Source: Actinokineospora iranica (lineage in GTDB: Bacteria > Actinomycetota > Actinomycetes > Mycobacteriales > Pseudonocardiaceae). Taken from it: a stretch of DNA of 64,000 bases. Numbering within the stretch: position 1 is the first letter of the stretch; every line of letters begins with the position of its first letter. A program made the translations under genes and the position numbers. The notes beneath the pieces are model-generated. The model made no database searches. It was not told the origin of the DNA and was given only the letters and a program-made list of their open reading frames with translations. The stretch lies in NCBI RefSeq assembly GCF_900101685.1, contig NZ_FMZZ01000009.1, positions 186,001 to 250,000 of the forward strand, read 5' to 3'. Below, one piece after another: positions 37,786 to 45,637 of this stretch.

Positions 37786-38168
37786 GTGTGCCTCAGCGCC
37801 CCGACTCACCGACCTGTCCGTCCAGGACGCCGACCGGCCCAGCGGCCCATCGTGCCCGGCCTGAGCGGAGCGGCCATCCACGCCACCGCCGACGGCTCGC
37901 GCCGGTGCGCGTCCCCGGTGCCGATCGTCTCCGCGCGGCATCTCCGACCAACCGTCCACCCGGTGTCGTCGCGTCGCCGCACATCCCGGATTCGCTGAGC
38001 GCCAGGTGGGCAGGCTCGGGCGACCGCGCCGCCGAGGGGCGGTGCGGCAGCGGATTCCGGTCGCCGATGCCGTGCTCACACTGCCTACAGTACGACAACA
38101 ATCAGCAACAAACAAGCAAGCGCGTTTTGCCGTCGTCACGGGGCCTGACGTGCGAGATCATTCGTTCC

Positions 38169-38666
38169 ATGACGGGGCGGAAAGGTGATTCCGAGACAGA
38201 GTGGCCGCTGGGCCCGTGGCTCAAGGACGCGCGCAAGGCGCTGCGCCTGTCGCAGAAGCAGGCGGCGGCCAAGGCGCGGTTCTCCCGGACCGCGTGGCAG
38301 CACCTGGAAAACGGGGGCCGCTCGGACGGCAGGCCGGTGCGCCCCAAATCGACAACGGTGATCAGCGCGGCCCTCGCGGTCAGCGCGAACCCGCTCGTAG
38401 CCCTGGAGTTGGCAGGCCTGGACCCCACGGCCTACGAGCCCGCCCGCGCGGGCCGCCCGGCCGGTTCGGTCGACGAGGCCCGCGACCTGCTGCTCCTGCT
38501 CAACGAGCCCCAACTCGTCGCGGTCACCGAGATGCTCCGCGCCTTCATCGACCCGCGCCCCCTCCCCACCTCGTCCCCCACCATCCTCGAGCGCTACCGC
38601 CAAGGCGCCACCCTGAGCGAGCCGGAACACCAGTCCGACAGCCGGGACACCGAGTCCGAGGAGTAG
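38169..38666 (+). CDS. Xre-family helix-turn-helix protein
   Basis: The product is 165 aa. The HTH at residues 15-62 reads WLKDARKALRLSQKQAAAKA, FSRTAWQHLENGG, then the basic linker RSDGRPVRPKSTTV. The second half contains the helical DEARDLLLLLNEPQLVAVTE. The tail is acidic (DTESEE). The start ATG follows the spacing of the HTH; a longer frame upstream has no RBS. Probably a DNA-binding regulator in the accessory region; target unknown. Confidence 0.75.
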   Translation: MTGRKGDSETEWPLGPWLKDARKALRLSQKQAAAKARFSRTAWQHLENGGRSDGRPVRPKSTTVISAALAVSANPLVALELAGLDPTAYEPARAGRPAGSVDEARDLLLLLNEPQLVAVTEMLRAFIDPRPLPTSSPTILERYRQGATLSEPEHQSDSRDTESEE

Positions 38667-39044
38667 GCGCCCGCGCCCACGAGCGGGCCACGGCGGTCAT
38701 CGCGATGTCGGAATCCGTTGTCCTGGACGGACAAGGTGGCTGCGGCTACCGCAGGATGCCCGCGGCGAGCCAGGATGCGGCGCCTGCGGGTGGGTGTGCT
38801 CTCGGGCAAGCCGTGCGGATGTCGGCCTGAAGTCGCAGGTCGGGGACTGGCACGACAAATCTTCGCTGCGGGCTCGGCTACCGTGCGGGGCCGGGCGCTC
38901 CCGCTTATGTCGGCTTGCCGCGGGGTTGCCAAACTGGTGAACAGGAACGCGTCATCGAGCGTACGGTCGCCACTGTCCAGGTGAGCTGGACCGGAACCGT
39001 CCTCACCGGCGCGTTCGCGAAAGCGCCTGCCTGCCCGGGTGGCG
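38667..39044. other. Non-coding or degenerate stretch
   Basis: 378 bp without a convincing gene. Frames on both strands are short and lack codon bias, ribosome sites or family motifs. I see no repeat or hairpin that explains it. Confidence 0.5.
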
Positions 39045-39296
39045 CTACCCCCGTTCCTTCCGCGCGTCGTGCAGCGCGTCGTCGAGCATTCCCCGCTCCA
39101 TCGTCGGGTCCAACTCTCCCAGCGGATAGCACCGGCCACGCCGTGTCGAAGCCCGCCCGTCGGAGCCGACTTCAAGAGTCCGGAAAACGATTACCGCATG
39201 GGTGACAACCCGCCCAGCGGGCAAATGCCCCTCCGCCGCGAGGAACGCGGTCAACGCGTCCCCGATGTCCACAAAGGCACGGTCTGTGTTCGCCAC
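39045..39296 (-). CDS. Small soluble protein, unknown
   Basis: The product is 83 aa from a GTG preceded by GGGAGGGAG. An N-terminal helix (GDALTAFLAAEGHLP), a beta segment (VVTHAVIVFRTLEVG) and a basic C-terminus (LDDALHDARKERG) can be seen. No family is recognised. The ribosome site and start context favour a real gene. Confidence 0.5.
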   Translation of the reverse strand: MANTDRAFVDIGDALTAFLAAEGHLPAGRVVTHAVIVFRTLEVGSDGRASTRRGRCYPLGELDPTMERGMLDDALHDARKERG

Positions 39297-39918
39297 CAGG
39301 ACTCCCTCCCTGAATAAGTCCTGTTCAGTGGACCACGGTCGTCCCTAGTGGCGCACCCGTACACGCTCGGGGCTGTGGATAACTCCACGCCCGTGCTGGG
39401 CCGGTAGGTTGGATAGGTGGTCGGCTCACCGCCGGAGGCAGTGGAGTACTCCGATCGGGTGCCGCCGCCGATGGGACCGCGTCGGTTGGCATCTGGGGGA
39501 CGTGCCCTGCGCCGACAGCGACTCTGTGTGGGCGGGTCCCGGCGCGGCGGCATTAGCCGATCCACACAACTTGGTGAACATTATGGAGAAAAACTACCCA
39601 CACCGGCAGTAGTTATTCTTACATTCTCGTGATGATCGCAGCAAATGTCACCCTAGGTGATCTCATTTGATCCATATCGCACGAATGGCCTCTCGCTGCC
39701 CCGGGTGTGCACATGATGGAATTGTTTGTCCGCTGAGCAGGCGAGGAGCTGGTATGGCCCTTCTCGCGACGCGGTGGCACACGGCTGCCCTGCGCGGCTC
39801 TCGGCTACACGTAATCCGGCCGAACGCGTCTGGACTACGTCAATACACAACGTTGCGTCCGGATGGAACCCTGCTCCAGGCTCACTGGTTGCCCATAGTT
39901 TTCAAAGGAGAGCGCCCG
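39297..39918. other. Long AT-richer leader of HTH gene
   Basis: 622 bp with no supported gene. Contains CTGTGGATAACTC (39373-39385; inverted copy of the 13-mer in the methyltransferase-flanking repeats), a locally AT-rich tract around 39565-39660 with TTATTCTTACATTCT, and a TCACCCTAGGTGA palindrome at 39648-39660. These look like promoter/operator elements for the downstream HTH gene. Confidence 0.5.
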
Positions 39919-40404
39919 ATGGACGGCGAAGGCACCATGTCGATGAGCGAGCAGCTCGCCCGCACGCTTGGCGAAGAACTCCGCCGAGCCCGCGCCGCGG
40001 CGGGCTGGACGCGCGCGGAACTCGTGGCGGTGTTGGAGGACGCGATTCAGACGCAGACGTTGTCCACATACGAGCTGGGTCAGCGAAACTGCACCGTGGT
40101 GCGCTTTGTCGAGATCTGTCGTGCCTTGCGTGTCTCGGCTCCGGAACTGCTCACGCGGGCACTGCAGCGCGCCGCTATCGATCTGGAGAACCTGGTGTTG
40201 CAAGTCGACTTGCGGAGTGTCGTCGAGGATCGGCAAGCGGAATTGCGCCCATTGCGCCGATGGGCCCGCTATCGGCTCGACAACGACACGACCGGCACCG
40301 GAATCGCCCTTCTCGATTTCGCTGTCATCAAGGAGATGTCCGCGTTCTGTGCCTTGTCGCAAGGGGACATGGCGCGTCGCCTCGCGGCGTTCGCGCCAGA
40401 ATGA
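39919..40404 (+). CDS. Xre-family helix-turn-helix protein
   Basis: The product is 161 aa from an ATG with AAGGAGA at 8 bp. The HTH (residues 15-75) reads LGEELRRARAAAGWTRAEL, TLSTYELGQRNCTVVRFVEI and RALRVSAPELL. The C-terminal half (DLENLVLQVDLRSVVEDRQA, then WARYRLDNDTTGTG) is typical of an actinobacterial HTH family with an unknown sensing tail. The frame extends upstream, but no start there has a ribosome site. Confidence 0.75.
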   Translation: MDGEGTMSMSEQLARTLGEELRRARAAAGWTRAELVAVLEDAIQTQTLSTYELGQRNCTVVRFVEICRALRVSAPELLTRALQRAAIDLENLVLQVDLRSVVEDRQAELRPLRRWARYRLDNDTTGTGIALLDFAVIKEMSAFCALSQGDMARRLAAFAPE

Positions 40405-40429
40405 GGGGCGGTGTCCGGTTGTTGACTGG

Positions 40430-40624
40430 TCACACCGGCGTGCTGTGGATGGTCCACCATTCCAGGCCGCACGGCGCGGTCGTCTGGTCCAGGGTGGCCC
40501 CGGAGGATTTGGTGTCCACGTTGGCCAGATTCTTCGGTGTCGAGGGGGTGCGCGCGGTCGCGAGAGCGACCGCGGGTGTCGCCGCTGCCAGCATGAAGGC
40601 GACGAGAACGGCCTTGACGAACAA
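40430..40624 (-). CDS. Small secreted peptide, unknown
   Basis: From TTG at 40624 (GAAGGGG at 6 bp) the product is 64 aa; an ATG at 40690 would give 86 aa. A clear signal segment VKAVLVAFMLAAATPAVALA ends in an AxA-type site, leaving a mature peptide of about 40 residues with one Cys and two Trp (GLEWWTIH). Convergent with the HTH gene and downstream of GAGTAGA motifs. Possibly a secreted signal or bacteriocin-like peptide; no family known. Confidence 0.5.
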   Translation of the reverse strand: MFVKAVLVAFMLAAATPAVALATARTPSTPKNLANVDTKSSGATLDQTTAPCGLEWWTIHSTPV

Positions 40625-40690
40625 GTGAAACCCCTTCGCGATTCGAGAAGCCTCCGCGGGCCCCCTGTTCTTGGGTTGGGGGAACCGCAT

Positions 40691-40757
40691 GAGTAGATGC
40701 TGTTGCGGCGTGCGTGCGTGCCACTGTGCATATGACTCTACTCCTGCGTGAGTAGAG
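40691..40757. promoter_or_regulatory. Three GAGTAGA motifs
   Basis: GAGTAGA occurs at 40691-40697 and 40750-40756, and inverted (TCTACTC) at 40737-40743. The last two form a 7-bp-arm inverted repeat with a 6-bp spacer. They lie upstream of the small secreted peptide and downstream of the SARP gene. Probably an operator cluster. Confidence 0.5.
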
Positions 40758-40833
40758 AGGCGCGGCTGGGGCTATTTGGGCCTGCCCTGTCGGGGGTTGC
40801 CGCTATAAGCGAGAAGAGTTCACCTTTTGCTGT

Positions 40834-43833
40834 TCAGGAGGTGATGCTGTCGCCCTGGGGTGGCTGGTTGGCGAGGCTGGTTTTCGTCCGTGCCGTGGGC
40901 AGGGGAATGTGGGCGGGCAGTTTATCCAGTTTGGCCTGCACGAGCGTCGCCTGGGCGGCGTTGTTCATCTGCAGGTAGATCTGCTGTGCGCGCCGCCAGG
41001 CCACTGTCGCCTCGGTTGGCTCGCCCTGTGCGAGAAGCACCCCGGCGAGGATGTCGAGAGCACGCGCGAGAAAGGGGATGTGGTGGATGCTCGTGCACAC
41101 ATCGACCGCCTTGCGGGCGTGCTCCATGGCCGCCGCGCGGGTGCCTGCCGCGTGCATGGCGGCCGATTCGACGCTGATCTCGGCGACCAGTGGAAGATCG
41201 GGAATGGCTTCCGCGATAGCGAGAGCCTGGGTCGCATACCCCGCGGCTACCGCGGTGTCCGCGTGATCACGGTGGATCAGGGCTAGGCGGATCAGGGTGC
41301 TTGCGAGGGCTGACCGGTTGTTGTCGCGTTCGGCGATGTACTGGGCCTGGTGCAGGTGCAAGGTGGCTTCATCGAGACGGCCGATCGCGCGAAAGGCGGC
41401 TCCGATATTGCAGTGCGCCCAGCACAGCGCCTCGTTGTCGTCGGTCTTTCTGGCGATGCTCAGGCACTGCTGGAAGAACTGGATCGCCGCGTGCTGGTTG
41501 CCGCGCAGGGATTCCAACCGGCCCAGTTGGTTGAGCACGGCGGTCATCGCCTGGTCGTGTCGTTCTTCTTCGGCGTACCGCCTGCCCGCCTCAAGATACG
41601 ACTGCGCCTCGGTGAGTTCGCCATGGTCGAGTAACGCCCTTCCCACGTCGAACAACGAGGAAGCTTCCGCTTCGCGCTGCCCGTCGAGTCGCGCCGCCTC
41701 CGCCGCGGTCTTGCGGGCGTCCATGCCGTCACGGTGGTGGCCGTGTCGGTCGTAGTAGGTCTGCATCGTGTGCGCGAGGCGCCACGCATGGCCGTGGTGA
41801 CCGGTTCGCGCGGCCATTTCCAGCGCCGCGTTGAGGTTGGCCCGCTCTCGGGCGAACCAGGCCTGCGCGATGGCGGGGTCGGTGAAGGCCACGGGGGTCA
41901 CGATGGACGTGGTGGACAGCGGAGGCGGTTTCCGGTGTCCTGGATACAGGATCGCGTCGGCGTTCACCGCGCTGCGCAGGTAGAAGTCCAGGATTCGCCG
42001 CTCGGTGTCGTGTTTCTCGGCAGGCGATTCGTCGACCGCGGCTTGCTTCGCGGCGAGTTCCCACAGCAGGTCGTGAAACCGGTAGCGGCCCGAGGTTTCG
42101 GCTGGGTGGAGCAGATGCGCTGCGACCAGATGGGTGAGCGCGACGCGGGTTTCCTCCGCGGTGCGCGCGACACAGGCGATGGCGGCGTCGAACCCGAAAT
42201 CCGCTCCGGGATGCAGGCCCAGCCGCCGGAACGCCAGGCGCGTCGGCTCGTCCAACACCAGGTACGACCAGGTGAGAATCGCCCGAGGGGAGTTCGCGCC
42301 GTCGCCGTCCTCGCCAATGTCGAGCAGCATCCGTCGTTTGTCCTGTGTGGTCGCCGCGGGCGGCCAGCCGTCGCCATGGGTCGCCAGGTGTTCGGCCGCC
42401 AGGTTGATCACCAGGGGCAGGCCGCCGCAGGCCGCTAGCCAGTCCGCGTTGACTTCCTGGCGGCGGGAACCCAGCCGGAGGGCCACGAGCGCTTCCGCCT
42501 CGGGGCGGGACATCGGGCTGACACGGACCCGCCGTGCTCCGCTCCATGCGCTCAGGCTGGTGAGGCGGCGCCTGCTGGTGACGATCACCAGGCAGTCGGA
42601 CAACAGCGGGACGAGATTTTTGATGTGGGCGAAATCCCTGGCGTTGTCGAGGATCACCAGCGTGTGGCGGTCGGCGAGGGCTTGCCGGAGAAGGACTTCC
42701 CGGGACCGGGGTGAGGTCGTCTTGTCCGGCTGCTTGCCGAGGGCGATGAGGAAGTCCTCCACGACCGCGTCATGCCCCACCACCGAGTCGGCGGAGAAGC
42801 CGTGCAGGTTGACGAACAGTTCGCCGCCGGAGAATCGGCTGCGCACCCGGTGTCCCCAGTGGACGGCGAGGGCTGTTTTGCCGACGCCGCCCATGCCGTC
42901 GAGGATGACAACGCCGCGCAGGAGTTCGCCGTCGGCCGTGGTCGTGGCCGCGTCCAACTCCCGCAGGAGGTCGCGGCGGCCGCAGAAGTCGATGAGGTCG
43001 TGTGGCAGCCCGCGCGGGCGCATCCGCCCGGCGTCGGCCGGGGCGGCGGGCGGCGGGACGGGGCGGCGGGTCGCTTCGGCCAGTAGGCGCTCATGGTGGC
43101 CGCGCAGGTGCTCCGCCGCTTGTTCGTCGCCGTCTTCGCGAAGCGCCTTCCAGGTCGTCAAGTAGTAAGAGGTGGCCTCGTTGTCCCGGGCGAGCTTGCG
43201 CAGCGTGGACAGGCGCAGCTTCACCAACGTGAGGTCGCGCGGATAGTCGACCTGCGCGTTGTGCAGGTTCGCCAGAACCTCGTCGTACTCGCCGAGCTCG
43301 AACCGCGCCTCGAGGAAAGTCGCGTGCGCGGGCGCGAGTTCGTCGGCGGCGACCCGCGTTCGCCAGGTGCCCGCGGGCTCGCTGCGCAGGTCTTCCAGGA
43401 ACGGGCCGCGCCACAGGTGCAACGCACGCGCCGCGACGGCGGAAGCCTGCTCGGGATCACCGTCTCGGACATGGCGCCGGGCCGAGGCCATCAGGTCGCG
43501 GAAGCGGTGGTAGTCGATCAACTGCCGGTCGACCTCAAATCGGTACCCGCCGTTTTTTCCGTGCAGTTCGTCGGGCAGCCCCAGCCGCTCCAACGTGTGT
43601 CGGATCTTCGTCGCGTAGGAGTCCAGGGTCGTTCGGGGGTGCCGGGGCAGCGGCGCGTCCTGCGGCCAGGCCCAGGTGAGCAGCTGGGTGATGGACATGG
43701 ACTGCCCCGCGTTCACCAGGAGGGCGCCGAGTATCGCCCGCTGGCGAGGTGGTCCCCAGTCGTCGCGCGGTTCTCCGTCGATCCGCAGCGAGGTCGTCCC
43801 CAAGATCCCGAACAGTGTGTCCACCAGCTTCAC
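40834..43833 (-). CDS. SARP/AfsR-type regulator: HTH-BTAD-NB-ARC-TPR
   Basis: The product is about 999 aa. Residues 1-100 are an OmpR-like winged helix (DWGPPRQRAILGALLVNAGQ, NGGYRFEVD), about 105-250 the BTAD helices, and about 280-560 the NB-ARC ATPase with P-loop GMGGVGKT (313-320), HTLVILDNA (Walker B) and GGLPLVINLAAE (GLPL). About 680-960 are tetratricopeptide repeats (SIARKTDDNEALCWAHCNIG). AfsR homologues activate secondary metabolism in response to phosphorylation or nucleotide state. The GTG at 43833 is chosen; a GTG at 43869 is possible. It is divergent from the glycosyltransferase-like gene. Confidence 0.9.
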   Translation of the reverse strand: MKLVDTLFGILGTTSLRIDGEPRDDWGPPRQRAILGALLVNAGQSMSITQLLTWAWPQDAPLPRHPRTTLDSYATKIRHTLERLGLPDELHGKNGGYRFEVDRQLIDYHRFRDLMASARRHVRDGDPEQASAVAARALHLWRGPFLEDLRSEPAGTWRTRVAADELAPAHATFLEARFELGEYDEVLANLHNAQVDYPRDLTLVKLRLSTLRKLARDNEATSYYLTTWKALREDGDEQAAEHLRGHHERLLAEATRRPVPPPAAPADAGRMRPRGLPHDLIDFCGRRDLLRELDAATTTADGELLRGVVILDGMGGVGKTALAVHWGHRVRSRFSGGELFVNLHGFSADSVVGHDAVVEDFLIALGKQPDKTTSPRSREVLLRQALADRHTLVILDNARDFAHIKNLVPLLSDCLVIVTSRRRLTSLSAWSGARRVRVSPMSRPEAEALVALRLGSRRQEVNADWLAACGGLPLVINLAAEHLATHGDGWPPAATTQDKRRMLLDIGEDGDGANSPRAILTWSYLVLDEPTRLAFRRLGLHPGADFGFDAAIACVARTAEETRVALTHLVAAHLLHPAETSGRYRFHDLLWELAAKQAAVDESPAEKHDTERRILDFYLRSAVNADAILYPGHRKPPPLSTTSIVTPVAFTDPAIAQAWFARERANLNAALEMAARTGHHGHAWRLAHTMQTYYDRHGHHRDGMDARKTAAEAARLDGQREAEASSLFDVGRALLDHGELTEAQSYLEAGRRYAEEERHDQAMTAVLNQLGRLESLRGNQHAAIQFFQQCLSIARKTDDNEALCWAHCNIGAAFRAIGRLDEATLHLHQAQYIAERDNNRSALASTLIRLALIHRDHADTAVAAGYATQALAIAEAIPDLPLVAEISVESAAMHAAGTRAAAMEHARKAVDVCTSIHHIPFLARALDILAGVLLAQGEPTEATVAWRRAQQIYLQMNNAAQATLVQAKLDKLPAHIPLPTARTKTSLANQPPQGDSITS

Positions 43834-44150
43834 CCCTAAAGCTGGGCCCCGATGGATCACCGCCAACACGGGCAGTCACATCGGTGCGACGTTCTGTGTT
43901 CGCTGAGTGTAGCCGCAGGAAGGCGGCAAGCGCACTGAAAGAAGATTGAAAGTCATTCGGTCGGCGCAACGTCATCCGGACAGATAATGGACATCGACTG
44001 CCCACGAGCCTTTGTTCGTTTCCAGGGTTCAAAGTTTCCAGACCGATCCCAGGAAAGCGTTCTGGTGGGTGGTGACGCGCACTCTGTGTCTAGTCCGCTC
44101 ATACGGGGAAGGGCCCCAGGCTGTGGCACGGGGCGGACGGGGGAGGGGAG
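43834..44150. promoter_or_regulatory. Divergent promoter region, SARP and GT-B-like genes
   Basis: 317 bp with no gene. Contains the direct repeat GTTTCCAG (44018-44025 and 44034-44041, 16 bp apart), with GGTTCAAA between. Direct repeats are the usual SARP target, though the usual spacing is 11 or 22 bp. A GGAGGGGAG ribosome site sits at 44142-44150 for the rightward gene. Confidence 0.45.
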
Positions 44151-45359
44151 ATGCAGGCGACCGCATGGACACGGGGGCCGGTGGGAATCGACATGATCGG
44201 CCGGGTCACGCGAAACGGCTGCAAGACGGTGCTTGTCCTGGTGCCGACCATGACCGCGGGCACCCGGCTGCTGGACCTGCTGCCGGTGCTCGACGGCGAC
44301 CACCGGGTTCAGGTGGTGTTCACCATGCCCTCATCGGAGGACGTGTGGCATGGCCTCGACGGTTTTGTGCGCGATCTCGGCGCGCTCGTCCTGCCGTGGG
44401 ACCAAGCACGGCGGCACAATTGGGATCTGGTGCTGAGCGCCAGCCACGATTGCATAGAGCATGTGCACGGAAAACTGCTGTTGCTTCCGCATGGCGCGGG
44501 TGCGGGAAAGAGCCGCAAGCGCACTCGCACGGTCACCGGCGGGGTGTTGCCGACGACCGGGCTGGACCGGCAGCTGCTCACCCGCCGTGGCCAGGTGATT
44601 CCCGCGACAATCGCGCTTCCCACCGAAGCCGACCAGGCACTCCTGCGGCGAACCTGCGCGGAGGCCGTGCCGAGGTCGCTGGTCGTCGGTGACATCTGCC
44701 TCGACAGGATCATGGCCAGTGTCGTGCACCGCTCCCGTTACCGGGCCGCCCTGGGGGTGGGTGACCAAGACGAGCTCATCACGATCAGTTCCACCTGGTC
44801 GCCGGAATCGGTCTTCGGCAAGCACATCGAACTCTACGAACGACTCGTCGTCGAAGCCGCGCACGCCCAGACGAAAGTCGCCGCGGTGCTCCACCCGAAC
44901 ATCTGGGCGGTGCATGGCCGCTGGCAGGTGCGTTCGTGGCTGGCCCGCGCGACAGCCCGAGGGCTGCTGGTCATTCCACCGGAACGGGGTTGGCAGGCGA
45001 CAGTCATCGCCAGTGACATCGTGATCGGAGACCATGGCTCGACTAGCGCTTACGCGGGCGCGCTCGGCGGCAGAATGTGTCTGGCGGCTTTCCCCGACCA
45101 CAACATCCGGGCGGGCAGCGTGGGGCACACGCTGGGCCGTTTCGCGCCTCGGCTCGATCCGGACGCCCCGCTTCGCCCGCAATTGGACCGTGTTCGGGCA
45201 CGTCCCGGTTCCACGCGGCTCCGCGAAGCCATCTCCGCTCGTCCGGGGATGTCCCACCGCCTGCTGCGAACCGCGATGTACCGGCTGCTTGACATTCCCG
45301 AGCCCCCGTGGCCCGTATTTGTCACCTCTGCCCCTATCCCCATTCCGCTCGACTGGTGA
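44151..45359 (+). CDS. GT-B-fold protein of unknown function (CDP-glycerol transferase-like)
   Basis: The product is 402 aa. Segments TVLVLVPTMTAGTRLLDLLP, VLSASHDCIEHVHGKLLLL, PHGAGAGKSRKR, ITISSTWSPESVFG, VAAVLHPNIWAVHG and VIASDIVIGDHGSTSAYAGA match a family of actinomycete proteins with the two-domain shape of CDP-glycerol/UDP-GlcNAc-epimerase-like GT-B enzymes. Some are labelled 'translation initiation factor 2' in error. The conserved D-H-G-S pattern near residue 295 fits the phosphate-binding site. The biochemical role is unknown. The small next gene follows at 11 bp. Confidence 0.6.
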   Translation: MQATAWTRGPVGIDMIGRVTRNGCKTVLVLVPTMTAGTRLLDLLPVLDGDHRVQVVFTMPSSEDVWHGLDGFVRDLGALVLPWDQARRHNWDLVLSASHDCIEHVHGKLLLLPHGAGAGKSRKRTRTVTGGVLPTTGLDRQLLTRRGQVIPATIALPTEADQALLRRTCAEAVPRSLVVGDICLDRIMASVVHRSRYRAALGVGDQDELITISSTWSPESVFGKHIELYERLVVEAAHAQTKVAAVLHPNIWAVHGRWQVRSWLARATARGLLVIPPERGWQATVIASDIVIGDHGSTSAYAGALGGRMCLAAFPDHNIRAGSVGHTLGRFAPRLDPDAPLRPQLDRVRARPGSTRLREAISARPGMSHRLLRTAMYRLLDIPEPPWPVFVTSAPIPIPLDW

Positions 45360-45370
45360 GAGGATTGGCC

Positions 45371-45637
45371 ATGCCGACCATGTCGATGACGATCAGTGTG
45401 CGGACGGTGGGTGTGTACTTCGTGTCCTGGCGCGGATCGGACGAGTGGCTTCCGCCAGGTGACGTGCTCATCGCGGATATCGGCCGCGCGGAAAAACACT
45501 GGCTCGACAATGCTGACGTCTTGGTCTCGTCGGTGGAGGAACAAGACATGACCGGGGCCGTCATCCGGGCAGCTCTGTCCTATGTGGTGCGACTGTGCCC
45601 GCTGGCGTCCCGCTTTGTCTCAGCCGCGGACGCGTGA
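45371..45637 (+). CDS. Small conserved-type protein, unknown
   Basis: The product is 88 aa from an ATG 11 bp after the GT-B-like gene, with GAGAGGA in front. Beta-alpha pattern: MSMTISVRTVGVYFVSWRGS, then DNADVLVSSVEEQDMTGAVI. Probably co-transcribed with the upstream gene. No family recognised. It ends convergent with the NB-ARC gene (18-bp overlap). Confidence 0.5.
   Translation: MPTMSMTISVRTVGVYFVSWRGSDEWLPPGDVLIADIGRAEKHWLDNADVLVSSVEEQDMTGAVIRAALSYVVRLCPLASRFVSAADA

Noticed and set aside
38594-39175. 193-codon minus-strand frame
   Set aside because: Overlaps the HTH gene end and the better supported 39045-39296 frame; composition is shadow-like.
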